Counted from the first letter of the stretch, positions 19,040 to 28,573 are shown. The stretch: DNA of 64,000 nucleotides from JBARDN01 sp963755705 (GCA_963755705.1 CAVWKW010000006.1:20527-84526), one strand, 5' to 3'. Numbers and translations: made by a program. Notes: generated by a model from the sequence alone, not told the origin.

Positions 19040-20047
19040 TCACTTCATTGCCGGGAGTATTTCGCGGCCGAAGCGTTCGAGCGACCGGCGCGCCAGCGTC
19101 GGATCGAGTCCGGGAAGCTGCATCGCCACATTCAGCTCGGTCATCGGAACGGAATCGACGATCTCGGCCAGACGGCGGAGGACGAAATCCGGCGGACCAA
19201 GGATACTGGTACGCTTGAGGCGATCAGGATCGGGGCGAATTAGCACGCGCGAGGGGTCGGCGCCCGATGAGGCGCTGAGCCATTTCGCGTACAGCTCCGC
19301 CTGGTACATCAGCGCATCGCGCGTATCGTTCCACGCCTCCGCCTCGCTGTCGGCAACATAGACGACCCTGCTGTTGATGATGCTGTAGCGCGAGGGGTCG
19401 CGTCCTTCGGTCTTCAGCGCGTCGAGGTAGATGCCGATCTCGCGCTTTCCGCCCACGCACGCGAATCCCAGATCGAGTTTGGCGGCGCGCCGAATCGCTT
19501 TCGCCGTGCCGGCGCCCCACAGCAGCTCGGGACACGGTCGGCTCGCAGGCCGTGGCAGGATCCGGACGTCGGCGAATTTGAAATATTTGCCCTCGAAGCT
19601 GAAGCGCTCGCCGGTCCATGCGCGGCGGAGTATCTCGAGGGTCTCCAATGTGCGGCCAAGGCGCTCGGCGCGAGGCACCCCGAATCCGGCGAATTCCTCC
19701 GCTCGGTAGCCGAGTCCGAGGCCCAGGCGTAACCGCCCGTTGGAAATCACGTTGACCACGGCCGCGTCCTCCGCCAGCCTGAGCGGATGCTGCATCGGCG
19801 CGAGCAGCACGAATGTGCCGATGGTGATCCGCTGCGTGCGCGCGGCGATCGCTGCTGCCGCCGGCATCATCGCAGGCAGGTAGCCGTCATCGGTGAAATG
19901 ATGTTCGGTCAGCCAAATCGAATCAAAGCCAAGCGCCTCGGCGGTTTCCACTTGTCCGAGCATTTCGCGATATAGCTCCGGCGCCGGAATCGGCGAGCCG
20001 GGCGGATTGCGGAAATCGAGTTGGTAGCCAACTTTCACCTTGCGCAT
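19040..20047 (-). CDS. LLM class flavin-dependent oxidoreductase
   Basis: This luciferase-like (alpha/beta)8 monooxygenase of about 335 residues has conserved segments ALGFDSIWLTEHHF, RITIGTFVLLAPMQHPLRLAED and RLRLGLGLGYRAEEF. These families use FMN or F420 to oxidise small organics; which cofactor is used cannot be told. The start chosen is ATG 20047, with GAGAGGA about 6 bases upstream; an in-frame start at 20068 would add seven residues. A broken second copy of its central part lies at 17650-17915. It is divergent from the DUF2277 and acyl-CoA carboxylase genes. Confidence 0.92.
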   Translation of the reverse strand: MRKVKVGYQLDFRNPPGSPIPAPELYREMLGQVETAEALGFDSIWLTEHHFTDDGYLPAMMPAAAAIAARTQRITIGTFVLLAPMQHPLRLAEDAAVVNVISNGRLRLGLGLGYRAEEFAGFGVPRAERLGRTLETLEILRRAWTGERFSFEGKYFKFADVRILPRPASRPCPELLWGAGTAKAIRRAAKLDLGFACVGGKREIGIYLDALKTEGRDPSRYSIINSRVVYVADSEAEAWNDTRDALMYQAELYAKWLSASSGADPSRVLIRPDPDRLKRTSILGPPDFVLRRLAEIVDSVPMTELNVAMQLPGLDPTLARRSLERFGREILPAMK

Positions 20048-20142
20048 GGCATCCTCTCTGTGCGTCATCGCGCGCTCAGGGCGCTATCGACGTCAATTCC
20101 GTGCTGGTGATATAGCAGGCAACATCGGAGAGCGGGAAGTAA

Positions 20143-20412
20143 ATGTGCAGAAATATCAAAATCCTTTTCAATTTCGATCCCCCGGTCACCCCTGAAGAGA
20201 TTCGAGCCGCGTCGCTCCAGTTCGTGAGGAAAATCAGCGGCTTCAATAAACCTTCGAAGGCGAACGAAGCCACCTTCATGAACGCGATCGATGAAATAGC
20301 CGGCATATCGGCGCGTCTTCTCCACTCGCTCGAAACCAACGCGCCGTCGAGGAATCGCGAAGAAGAGGCGGCAAAGGCAAAAGCTCGCGCCGCAGAAAGA
20401 TTCGGGGCATGA
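20143..20412 (+). CDS. DUF2277 family protein
   Basis: This 89-residue protein matches the DUF2277 pattern from its first residues: MCRNIKILFNFDPPVT, then EEIRAASLQFVRKISGF and FMNAIDEIAGISARLL. The family has no known function; members are small cytosolic helical proteins. It lies 77 bases upstream of the acyl-CoA carboxylase on the same strand and may share its transcript. Length and start are normal for the family. Confidence 0.87.
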   Translation: MCRNIKILFNFDPPVTPEEIRAASLQFVRKISGFNKPSKANEATFMNAIDEIAGISARLLHSLETNAPSRNREEEAAKAKARAAERFGA

Positions 20413-20489
20413 ATCATAGGCTGAAGCCGGAGTCGACGGCGCTGTCCCTGGCTGAGCGGTATGCAGGATTTTTGAGGGAGAGGTAACCT

Positions 20490-23400
20490 TTGTTCAAGCG
20501 AGTACTGATTGCCAACCGAGGTGAAATTGCCATCCGAGTCGCGCGCGCCGCGTCGGCTTTGGGGGTCGAGTCGGTCAGTGTGTACGCCCCGGCCGACGCG
20601 CTCTCGCTCCATACCCGCGTCACAACCGAGTCGCGTGCGCTTCGCACTTCGCGTGCGTCGTCGAGCGATCCGGTGCGCGCCTACCTCGACGTCGAAGGGT
20701 TGATCGAGGCCGCAAAGGCCAGCCGCTGCGATAGCGTGCATCCTGGCTACGGCTTCCTGTCCGAGAACGCTGGCTTCGCGAAGCGATGCCTGGAAGAGGG
20801 CATCGCCTTCGTCGGGCCGGGCCCCGAGACGCTTGCGCTGTTCGGTGACAAGACCAAGGCGCGCGATCTCGCCCGCTCACTCGGTATTCCAATCATTCCA
20901 GGCAGTCTGCGGGCCCTGGCGAGCGCCGCGGACGCAATGACCGTCGCCGAGAAAATCGGTTATCCGGTCATGCTGAAAGCAGTAGCGGGTGGCGGCGGCC
21001 GCGGGATGCGCGCAGTCACAAGCGCCGATGAAATTTCGGCGTCCTTCGCACGCTGTCAGAGCGAAGCCTTGGCGGCGTTCGGCGACGGTTCGGTGTTCAT
21101 CGAGAAGTTGGTCGCACGACCGCGTCACATCGAGGTCCAGGTCCTGGCCGACGGCCGCGGCAACATAGTTCATCTCTACGAGCGCGACTGCTCGGTCCAG
21201 CTTCGAAACCAGAAGGTTGTCGAGATCGCGCCGGCACCGGGACTGGAGGCCGGCCTTCGGCAACGCATCCTGGAAGATGCGATCCGCCTCGCGCGTGCGG
21301 CCGACTACGTAAACGCCGGGACAGTCGAATTTCTGGTCAACCCCGAGCGTGGCGAACATTTTTTCATCGAGTGCAATCCCCGTATCCAGGTGGAACACAC
21401 GGTAACCGAGCAGGTCACGAACATTGATCTCGTCGAGGCTCAGTTCCGCATCGCATCCGGCGAGACTCTGAAAGCCTTGGGCATCGCGGATCAAGCGGCG
21501 ATCAATGCGCCGCGCGGCTTTGCCGTACAGGCGCGCATCGTGGCCAGCGGCACCGGTGTGATGACGGCGTACAAGGAGCCGACGGGTCCGGGGGTGCGGG
21601 TCGATTCCTGCGGCTATGCGGGGTACGCGCCGCCGCCGCAATTCGATCCGATGTTTGCCAAGCTCATCTGCCAGTCAAACTCGACGCATAGCTTTGCTTC
21701 GGCACTCGACCACACTTTGCGCGCGCTGGATGAGTTCCACATCGCCGGCTTGAAGACAAATCTTCAGCAGCTACGTGCGGTGCTCTCGCATCCGGAATTG
21801 CGGGCGGGCGACGCCCGGACCAGCTTTTTCTCCGAGCATCCCGAGCTCGCCGCGCCGACCGGCACACGGGCGTCCGCCTCGGGATCGCTGATGCTGCTCG
21901 AGCAGCAAGCGACGGCACTGCACCGCGGCACAGCCGCACACATCTTGTCGGGTGCGCAGCACGCCTCGGCCGGCCTCGTCGTGTCGAGCGGCGAGGAGGG
22001 CGTCGAGAGCCCGATGGCTGGCGCCGTCATTGAGCTTGCCGTGGAAGCCGGCGCCGAGGTCGAGGCCGGCGCAACGCTGATGATCATCAGCGCCATGAAG
22101 ATGGAAACCGCGATTACGGCGCCTTGTGCGGGCGTCGTGACCGATATCAGGCCCACCGAGATCGGTGCCACCGTTGCGGCCGGCCAGATTATCGTCACGA
22201 TCGCTCCAGCCAACGGTGGCCGCGAAGCAGTCTCGCCGCGCCGCTATGGCGATGACACGTGGGCGCCACTGCTTGCCGACGTGCAGGAGTTGCAGGCGAT
22301 CGCCCATCGCCGCTTCGCGCCCGATTCGACGGACCCGGGCGTAGTCCGCCAGCGCAATCGCGGTAAGCTAACCTGCCGCGAGCGGATTGACCTGCTGCTC
22401 GACGCGGGCAGCTTTCGCGAGGTTGGCAGCCTGGCGGGTTTTGCGGACTATGACGACGACGGACGCGTCGCGGGGTTCACGCCTGCCAACCATGTTGGAG
22501 GCTGGGGCAAAATCGACCGTCGAACCGCGGTGGTGTGCGCCGACGATTTTACCTCGCGCGGCGGGCATGCTGACGGTGCGATCGGTGGGAAGAGCGCCCA
22601 TCTTGACCGGCTCTCGATCGACTTTCGCTGCCCGTCGATACGTCTGCTCGATGGCTCGTCGGGCGGGGGCAGCATCGCCGCGATGGTGCCCAAGCAGCAG
22701 AAGGCGGGCGAGAGCAGCGCGCGGCAAAGCTCGGGTGCGATTGTGGCGGGCCGACCTCGCGTGTCCGGCGACGGCGGTTCGTTTCTGCCGGGCCACCTTG
22801 GCAGCACCATGTATGTGACACAGCTGGCCGAGGTGCCGGTAGTCAATCTGCTGCTCGGCAGCGTAGTTGGGATCGGCGCCGCAAAGGCGGTGCTCGGTCA
22901 TTTCTCGGTGATGGTACGCGACATCGCGCAGCTCTTCGTGGCCGGGCCGCCGGTGGTCAGCCATGCCATGGGTTACGACATCACGAAGGAAGAATTGGGC
23001 GGCTGGCATATCCACTGCCAGAACGGCTCGGTCGACAATCTTGCGGAATCTGAGGAAGAGGCCATTTCGATGACGAAGCGGTTCCTCTCATATCTTCCTT
23101 CGAGCGTTTACGAAGCGCCGCCGCTCCTGCCGCCAGACCCTGCCGATCCTGTCGATCGTCGGGAGGAAGAGCTGTTCACGATCATTCCCCGCAAGCGCAT
23201 CATGACGTTCGATATGCGCCGGGCCATACGGTTGATGGCGGACCGAGGCTCGTTCTTCGAGATCGGTCCGTTATGGGGTACCGACCAGATTGTTGGCTTC
23301 GTGCGCTTCAACGGCTATCCAATGGGCGTCATCGCGTCTGACTGCCGGCACGTCAATGGAGGCGCGCTCACGGCCGACGGCTGCGACAAGCTCAAGCGCC

Positions 23401-23918
23401 ATCTCGACCTATGCGACTTGTTTCATTTGCCCGTGCTTAACCTGGTCGACAATCCAGGCTTTGCGGTTGGTCTTGAGCACGAAGTCGCCGGCACTATCCG
23501 CAAGGGAGGCGAGTGGATGATCGCGTTCGCGCAAGTCGCGGTGCCGATCTTCACCGTTATCATGCGCCGCAGCTTTGGGGTCGCCGGCAACAACTACGCA
23601 ACGCCGCGCAGCGGCGCCAGCGCTCGCGTCGTATGGCCTGCCGCGGATGTCGGCGGCATCCCGCCAGAAGGCGGTATCGAGGCCGCCTACAAACGCCAGC
23701 TTGCCGAGGCCGCCGACCCTGCCGCACTGCGAGCCGAGATCAATGCGCGCATCGAAAGCGCGCGGGGGCCCATGGGTCCGCTCAACCGGTTCCAGATGGA
23801 GGAAATGATCGATCCGCGCGACACGCGGCGTTGGTTATGCGAATGGGTGGAAAATGCTCATCGCATCGTCTCGCAGCCAGCGCTGCTCACGTCACGTGCT
23901 CTGCAATTCAGGCCGTAG
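20490..23918 (+). CDS. Single-chain biotin-dependent acyl-CoA carboxylase
   Basis: This 1142-residue enzyme carries all three functions of acetyl/propionyl-CoA carboxylase. Residues ~1-450 are biotin carboxylase (ANRGEIAIRV, HPGYGFLSEN, VAGGGGRGMR, ECNPRIQVEHTVTE). Residues ~505-575 are the biotinyl domain with Lys537 in SAMKMET. Residues ~600-1140 are carboxyltransferase (crotonase fold), including DNPGFAVGLEHE and RRSFGVAGNNYATP. It carboxylates an acyl-CoA to its malonyl-type product using ATP and bicarbonate. Most bacteria split these functions over two or more chains; the fused form matches long-chain or broad-range acyl-CoA carboxylases. The start is TTG 20490, with GAGGGAGAGG just upstream. 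Confidence 0.92.
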   Translation: MFKRVLIANRGEIAIRVARAASALGVESVSVYAPADALSLHTRVTTESRALRTSRASSSDPVRAYLDVEGLIEAAKASRCDSVHPGYGFLSENAGFAKRCLEEGIAFVGPGPETLALFGDKTKARDLARSLGIPIIPGSLRALASAADAMTVAEKIGYPVMLKAVAGGGGRGMRAVTSADEISASFARCQSEALAAFGDGSVFIEKLVARPRHIEVQVLADGRGNIVHLYERDCSVQLRNQKVVEIAPAPGLEAGLRQRILEDAIRLARAADYVNAGTVEFLVNPERGEHFFIECNPRIQVEHTVTEQVTNIDLVEAQFRIASGETLKALGIADQAAINAPRGFAVQARIVASGTGVMTAYKEPTGPGVRVDSCGYAGYAPPPQFDPMFAKLICQSNSTHSFASALDHTLRALDEFHIAGLKTNLQQLRAVLSHPELRAGDARTSFFSEHPELAAPTGTRASASGSLMLLEQQATALHRGTAAHILSGAQHASAGLVVSSGEEGVESPMAGAVIELAVEAGAEVEAGATLMIISAMKMETAITAPCAGVVTDIRPTEIGATVAAGQIIVTIAPANGGREAVSPRRYGDDTWAPLLADVQELQAIAHRRFAPDSTDPGVVRQRNRGKLTCRERIDLLLDAGSFREVGSLAGFADYDDDGRVAGFTPANHVGGWGKIDRRTAVVCADDFTSRGGHADGAIGGKSAHLDRLSIDFRCPSIRLLDGSSGGGSIAAMVPKQQKAGESSARQSSGAIVAGRPRVSGDGGSFLPGHLGSTMYVTQLAEVPVVNLLLGSVVGIGAAKAVLGHFSVMVRDIAQLFVAGPPVVSHAMGYDITKEELGGWHIHCQNGSVDNLAESEEEAISMTKRFLSYLPSSVYEAPPLLPPDPADPVDRREEELFTIIPRKRIMTFDMRRAIRLMADRGSFFEIGPLWGTDQIVGFVRFNGYPMGVIASDCRHVNGGALTADGCDKLKRHLDLCDLFHLPVLNLVDNPGFAVGLEHEVAGTIRKGGEWMIAFAQVAVPIFTVIMRRSFGVAGNNYATPRSGASARVVWPAADVGGIPPEGGIEAAYKRQLAEAADPAALRAEINARIESARGPMGPLNRFQMEEMIDPRDTRRWLCEWVENAHRIVSQPALLTSRALQFRP

Positions 23919-24218
23919 TCCCAGGGCGCGCCGCAAGGAAGCTCCACCGTGTCCAGATAAGATCCTGCCACCTCCGTCAACCGTTTTAGATAGGAATGCG
24001 GTCGGCTGTTTTGGGCTGGGGTGCCGCGGGCCGGAAAAACATTCCTTTTTTTATAGCCAGGTAGGTGAGCTGTGACGCTCGGGAGCGGACTTTCGGGGAT
24101 TGGACTTGAAGACAAAGCATCGCGTAGTCTCGCCTGTGCATGGGCGCGGATTCCTCTAAAGCGAACTGAAAATACTAGTGTCGAGTGTTCAATTCACTCC
24201 CTGCCTACCACTCTGAAA
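23919..24218. other. Intergenic stretch without a recognisable gene
   Basis: This 300-base gap follows the carboxylase stop. The only feature noted is a short T-run near 24047-24054 (CCTTTTTTTATAG). The reading frame of the MaoC-like gene is open back to a GTG at 24072, but the translated extension resembles no family. A promoter for the MaoC-like gene is expected here. Confidence 0.5.
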
Positions 24219-24659
24219 ATGAAAGAAGACGAAACCGATCTCGCGCGCCGATTCCAGTCCGATGCTTCGGTCGAGGTGACGGCTGAAAAGATCGCGGATT
24301 TTTGCACCTCGATCGGCGACCTCAATCCGCTCTACCTCGATCCGATCGCAGCACAGGCCGGCCCCTACGGCGGAATCATCGCACCACCATGGTTTGCGAC
24401 ATCGATCCGGCGTGGTGAAGGTTCCGCGGAGCAGAATTTATTCCCGCGCGGCGGCCTGATGGCCGGCATCGACCTGGAGCTGAAAACCCCGATTCGTCCT
24501 GGCGACTCGATTTCGGCCACCACCAAAGTGAAGGAAACCTACGAAAAAACCGGGCGCACCGGCACGATGACCTTCACCGTGATCCGCTCGACGCTCACCA
24601 ATCAAAACGGCGAGGTCGCCGCGTACGTCGACTATCGCATGATGAATCGCCAGCGCTAG
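24219..24659 (+). CDS. MaoC-like / FAS1-type dehydratase domain protein
   Basis: This 146-residue hot-dog fold protein has the hydratase-type signature GDLNPLYLDPIAAQAGPYGG, then IIAPPWFATS. The later part (TPIRPGDSISATTKVKETYEK, MTFTVIRSTLTNQNGE) matches the second half of such domains. Family members hydrate or dehydrate enoyl/3-hydroxyacyl thioesters. ATG 24219 fits the usual N-terminus; the ribosome binding site is weak. Sitting just after the acyl-CoA carboxylase, it would fit acyl-CoA metabolism. Confidence 0.85.
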   Translation: MKEDETDLARRFQSDASVEVTAEKIADFCTSIGDLNPLYLDPIAAQAGPYGGIIAPPWFATSIRRGEGSAEQNLFPRGGLMAGIDLELKTPIRPGDSISATTKVKETYEKTGRTGTMTFTVIRSTLTNQNGEVAAYVDYRMMNRQR

Positions 24660-24770
24660 CAGCCTGCCGCAGTTATCGCAAAACGCCTCGCGAACCTGGC
24701 CGATCGGATCGTGCCCGCGGTGGCAGTCGAGTTGACCTTCCTCCAGCATCCAGTGTGAGGAGAGATTCTG

Positions 24771-25175
24771 ATGGAAATCGATATTGATCATGTCGCGATG
24801 CCGGTGGGCGACATCGAACGCTCGGTGGAATTTTATGTGCGCGTGTTCGGTGCGAAGGCTGATGGCCTGGAGAAATGGCGCGCGGGCAAGTGGCCGATCG
24901 TCAGCATCAGTTTCGGACGCAACCGGTTCAACCTGCATCCGCCGGACAACAAGATCACGCTGAAGGCGACGCATCCGATGATCGGTGGCGGCGACTACTG
25001 CTTCGTGTGGCCCGGCACGCCCGACTCCGCCATCGAGCATCTGAGGCGCAACAGCATCGAGATCGAGGAAGGTCCGGTGCCGCGCCTGGGCGGACGCGGC
25101 AAGGGGATCAGCGTCTACTTCCGGGATCCCGACGGGAACCTGCTCGAATTCATCAGCTATGCGGCATCGGCATAG
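24771..25175 (+). CDS. VOC family (glyoxalase/dioxygenase superfamily) protein
   Basis: This 134-residue protein holds the two beta-alpha-beta-beta-beta modules of the vicinal oxygen chelate fold: IDHVAMPVGDIERSVEFYVR at the start and VYFRDPDGNLLEFISY at the end. The His near residue 7 and the Glu in LLEF are at the usual metal-ligand places. Members include glyoxalases, extradiol dioxygenases and fosfomycin-resistance enzymes; which applies here is unknown. GAGGAGAG precedes the ATG. Its stop lies 8 bases from the end of the convergent amidohydrolase. Confidence 0.88.
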   Translation: MEIDIDHVAMPVGDIERSVEFYVRVFGAKADGLEKWRAGKWPIVSISFGRNRFNLHPPDNKITLKATHPMIGGGDYCFVWPGTPDSAIEHLRRNSIEIEEGPVPRLGGRGKGISVYFRDPDGNLLEFISYAASA

Positions 25176-25183
25176 CTGACGGA

Positions 25184-26308
25184 TCAGATTTTATACAAAC
25201 TGGCGACTGTCTCGCCCGCGAGTTTTGCACCCGAGGCCGCCGGCATCTCGGCCAGCAGCCCCTTCAGCTCGTTCATGTACTCGCGCCCGTGATCCTGATG
25301 CGGAAAATCGCTTGCCCAGAAGAATCGGTCGCCGACAAATTTGATTAGCCCGGCCAGCGCGCGCTCGTCCGGATCGGCGGAAATCCAGCTCTGCGTGCGG
25401 ATGTAATGACTCGGCGGATTTTTCAGCGGCGCGCGATTTATCGGGACCTCGTACAGCGCGTCCATCCGATCCACCCAGTAACCGATCCACCCGCCGCCGG
25501 ATTCGAGCACCACCGTTTTGAGCTTCGGAAATTTGTCGAACACCCCGAATGAGAACAGCGTCGTGAACGCGATCTGCGCGCCGTAGCATGCGGTCACCTG
25601 ATGATACCAAATCGAGGAGCCCAGCCCGCTGAAGCGGCGCGACGCGAGCGACGCCGGCTCGAAGGTCGGATGGATTCCGTATGGAACGTCGAGCTCCTGG
25701 AACTTCGCGAACAGCGGATCGAAGTCAGGATGACCGTGCGCCTTGCGCAAGTGGTTGAAAGGCGCGACGAAGGCGCCCTTGCACCCGTCCTTGACCGCGC
25801 GCTCCAACTCGGCGACGGCGGCGGGAACATCGAGCATCGAGAGATGCGCGATCGGAATGAGACGCCCGCCCGAGTCGCGGCAGAAATCCGCGATCCATCG
25901 ATTGTAGGCGCGGCAGTAGGCGATGCTGAGTTCCGGGTCTTCGACTTCGGCTTCCCACAACAGCCCGATGGTCGGGTAGAGAATCGCCTTGTCGATGCCG
26001 TCCTGATCGAGCAGCTTAAGCCGCTCCTTCATGTCCATCGAGCCGAACGGCGCGGAGTTCACGTAAGTGCGCGCCGCCGAGGGCTTCATCTCTTGAGCAT
26101 TACGGCCCATCGCGCCCAGCGTGTGCAGCACGCCGCTGCGCATCAGTTGCGCGGGTTTGCCATCGTACTCGAGTAACTCCATCCCCTTGGCATCGCGCTT
26201 AATCTTGATTCCGCGCGCGCGATATTTTTCCTCGAGGTATTTGTCCCACATGTTGACCGGCTCGAGGATATGCCCGTCGGCGTCGATGATGAGCTGATTT
26301 CCCGGCAT
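25184..26308 (-). CDS. Amidohydrolase family protein (amidohydrolase-2 / ACMSD-like)
   Basis: This 374-residue TIM-barrel metal hydrolase has the metal-site start IIDADGHILEPVNMWDKYL, the segment YNRWIADFCRDSGGRLIPIA, YGIHPTFEP with the metal His, VLESGGGWIGYW, and the late ASDFPHQDHG with the catalytic Asp. Related enzymes decarboxylate or hydrolyse ring compounds. It is the downstream partner of a paralogue 11 bases away, so both are in one operon on the minus strand. The pair looks like a tandem duplication followed by divergence. Confidence 0.92.
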   Translation of the reverse strand: MPGNQLIIDADGHILEPVNMWDKYLEEKYRARGIKIKRDAKGMELLEYDGKPAQLMRSGVLHTLGAMGRNAQEMKPSAARTYVNSAPFGSMDMKERLKLLDQDGIDKAILYPTIGLLWEAEVEDPELSIAYCRAYNRWIADFCRDSGGRLIPIAHLSMLDVPAAVAELERAVKDGCKGAFVAPFNHLRKAHGHPDFDPLFAKFQELDVPYGIHPTFEPASLASRRFSGLGSSIWYHQVTACYGAQIAFTTLFSFGVFDKFPKLKTVVLESGGGWIGYWVDRMDALYEVPINRAPLKNPPSHYIRTQSWISADPDERALAGLIKFVGDRFFWASDFPHQDHGREYMNELKGLLAEMPAASGAKLAGETVASLYKI

Positions 26309-26319
26309 CTTTTCTGATC

Positions 26320-27447
26320 CTACAGTTTGTAACAGTCGATGACGTTTTTGCCGACGATGCCGCGGCGCGCCTCCGGTCCCATCGGTGCGACCATCCTTTC
26401 GAGCGCGTCGAGGTATTTGCCGCCGTGGTCCGGATGCGGAAAGTCGCTGGCCCAGAAGAAGCGATCACGTCCCACGTAATCGATCACGTAAGCGGTGGCC
26501 TGCTCGTCGGGATCGCCGGAGATCCATACCTGCTTGCGCACGTACTCGCTCGGCTTTTTTTTCAGCGGCAGCGTGCCGCCGATCCAGGTTTCGTAGCCCT
26601 CATCCATGCGATCCATCCAGAACCCGAGCCATGAGGAACCGGATTCGAGGATCACCACCCGCAGCTTTGGAAATTTGTCGAAGACGCCGAACTGGAAAAA
26701 TGTCGAGAGCGGCTGCTGCAGGATCTGCGACGCAATCACGCCCAGCAGCGGCATCCGCTCCATCCCGTGAAAGCGCGCGCGATTGAGCCCCTTGGGTTCG
26801 AAGGTCGGATGAATCGCGAACGGCACGTCGAGTTTCTCAGCCATCGCGAAAACCGGATCGTGATCGAGATGGCCGTGCGGCTTGTGCGTGATGGTGAACG
26901 GCGCGACGAACGCGCCGCGGCATCCGTCTTTGACGGCGCGTTCGAGTTCGGCGGCGGCGGCCTGAGGATCTCCGAGCGATAAATGCGCGATCGGGATCAG
27001 GCGATCGCTGTAGGGCCGGCAGAAGTCGGCGATCCAGCGATTGTAAGCGCGGCAGTAGGCCTGCGAGAGCTCGACGTCCTCGACTTCGGCCTCCCACAAA
27101 ATTCCCAGGGTCGGATAAAGCACTGCCTTGGCGAGATTCTCGCGATCGAGTAGCTCGACGCGCTCGCGCGCATCCATCGAGCCGAACGGCGCGCTTCCGA
27201 CGTAAGTCCGCTCCGCGTCGGGGCGCAGTTGATCCTGCTCCTTGCCCATCCCCCCAAGTGCGGCGAGGAACCCGGGCTGCGCCATCTGGGAGAGTTTGCC
27301 GTCATATTGCAGGCATTCGAGGCCCTGCTCGTTTTTCACCACCTTGATTGAACGCGGCTGATATTTCGCTTCGAGATATTTTTCCCACAGGTCGGGCGGC
27401 TCGAGGATGTGTCCGTCAGCGTCGACAACGATATCTTTCGATGGCAT
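26320..27447 (-). CDS. Amidohydrolase family protein (paralogue of the gene at 25184-26308)
   Basis: This enzyme of about 375 residues has the same order of motifs: VVDADGHILEPPDLWEKYL, AYNRWIADFCRPYSDRLIPI, FAIHPTFEP, VILESGSSWLGFW, and ASDFPHPDHGGKYL. The likely chemistry is metal-dependent hydrolysis or decarboxylation of an unknown, perhaps aromatic or cyclic, substrate. ATG 27447 is chosen because CCGGAGA lies about 10 bases upstream; an in-frame start at 27468 would place a hairpin inside the coding region. It is the first gene of the pair and is divergent from the SDR on the right. Confidence 0.92.
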   Translation of the reverse strand: MPSKDIVVDADGHILEPPDLWEKYLEAKYQPRSIKVVKNEQGLECLQYDGKLSQMAQPGFLAALGGMGKEQDQLRPDAERTYVGSAPFGSMDARERVELLDRENLAKAVLYPTLGILWEAEVEDVELSQAYCRAYNRWIADFCRPYSDRLIPIAHLSLGDPQAAAAELERAVKDGCRGAFVAPFTITHKPHGHLDHDPVFAMAEKLDVPFAIHPTFEPKGLNRARFHGMERMPLLGVIASQILQQPLSTFFQFGVFDKFPKLRVVILESGSSWLGFWMDRMDEGYETWIGGTLPLKKKPSEYVRKQVWISGDPDEQATAYVIDYVGRDRFFWASDFPHPDHGGKYLDALERMVAPMGPEARRGIVGKNVIDCYKL

Positions 27448-27464
27448 CGTGCGAATCTCCGGTG

Positions 27465-27484
27465 GCACAGGCTTCAGCCTGTGC
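27465..27484. repeat. 9-bp hairpin palindrome in the divergent promoter region
   Basis: GCACAGGCT and AGCCTGTGC flank a 2-base loop. It lies about 18 bases upstream of the amidohydrolase start, within the leader or promoter. The TGGCACAGGCTTCAGCCTGTGC form resembles dispersed palindromes of environmental genomes; a regulatory role is possible but unsupported. Confidence 0.5.
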
Positions 27485-27631
27485 TCCTGACCGATCGTTT
27501 AATTGGCCGGCAACCATGATACCGAATATTCTGGCAAGGATGTCAAACACCGCGCGCGATGGTCAACGCAAAGCGGCGGCATTCGGGTGAGGAGACAGCG
27601 AGATAGTCGACACGGCGCAGGAGCTATGGAT

Positions 27632-28573
27632 ATGGCAGACGAACAAACAGCGGGAAAAAAGCGGCTTTCGGGAAAGGTAGCCGTTGTCACCGGCGCCGGC
27701 CGAGGCATCGGGCGCGCCGAGGCGATGCTGCTGGCGCGCGAGGGCGCGAAGGTCGTAGTCAACGATTTGGGCGGCGGCCCGATCGGCGGAGGCGCCGACG
27801 ATCGCGTCGCTGCGCAGGTGGTGGAGGAAATCCGCGCCGCCGGCGGCGAGGCGGTAGCGAATTACGACAACGTCGCGACCATGGACGGCGGCGCGCGCAT
27901 CGTTCAAGCCGCGCTCGATAGCTTCGGGCGGCTCGAGATTCTCGTCAACAACGCCGGTATCGTGCGCCCGCGCATCATCTACAATATGAGTGAGAGCGAT
28001 TGGGACGACGTCATCGCGGTGCATATGAAGGGCACCTTCTCGACTATCCGTGCGGCCGCGATGATTTTTCGCGAACACAAAACCGGCGTCATCGTGAACA
28101 CCGCGTCCGAGTCGGGACTCGGCCACCTGGGGCAATCCAGCTACTCTGCGGCGAAGGAAGGCATCGTAGGTTTCACACGCACGATTGCGCGCGACCTCGG
28201 GCGCTTCAACGTGCGATGCAACGCGATTCGGCCTCGCGCCGCTACGCGGCTGTTCGACCAGGAGGCGCTCAAAGCAATGGAGCGCACGCGCGCGATGCTC
28301 GGCGACCGCGGCGTGCCGGTGCCGATGGCGAATCCGCTCGACAACAAGCCCGAGCAGGTCGCCGCGCTGGTGGTGTGGTTGTGTACCGATGCCGCCGCGA
28401 ATGTGAATGGCAGGACGTTTGTGGTCGGAGGTGAGATGGTCGGCATCTACCCGGAGCCCGAGCCGTCGCGCACGATGATTCGCGAGGGTGGATGGGACCT
28501 CGATGCGCTCGATCGCACCGCGCCATCGCAACTGACGTCCGGCCTTCGCAACGAATTTCTGCCGCGAAGCTGA
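27632..28573 (+). CDS. SDR family oxidoreductase
   Basis: This classical SDR of about 313 residues has VVTGAGRGIGRAEAM for the cofactor, an acidic VVNDLGGGPIGGG segment, NNAG, the Ser of NTASESG and the catalytic YSAAKEG. The C-terminal extension (GGEMVGIYPEPEPSR, then GGWDLDALD) is of the type seen in SDRs related to the peroxisomal multifunctional enzyme or 3-oxoacyl reductases. ATG 27632 lies 8 bases from AGGAG at 27619-27623; ATG 27626 lies only 2 bases away. The NTF2-like gene follows 69 bases later on the same strand. Confidence 0.92.
   Translation: MADEQTAGKKRLSGKVAVVTGAGRGIGRAEAMLLAREGAKVVVNDLGGGPIGGGADDRVAAQVVEEIRAAGGEAVANYDNVATMDGGARIVQAALDSFGRLEILVNNAGIVRPRIIYNMSESDWDDVIAVHMKGTFSTIRAAAMIFREHKTGVIVNTASESGLGHLGQSSYSAAKEGIVGFTRTIARDLGRFNVRCNAIRPRAATRLFDQEALKAMERTRAMLGDRGVPVPMANPLDNKPEQVAALVVWLCTDAAANVNGRTFVVGGEMVGIYPEPEPSRTMIREGGWDLDALDRTAPSQLTSGLRNEFLPRS

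Noticed and set aside
25184..27447. The two amidohydrolases as one gene split by a stop
   Set aside because: Each has a full set of motifs, its own start and ribosome binding site and full length; they are tandem paralogues.
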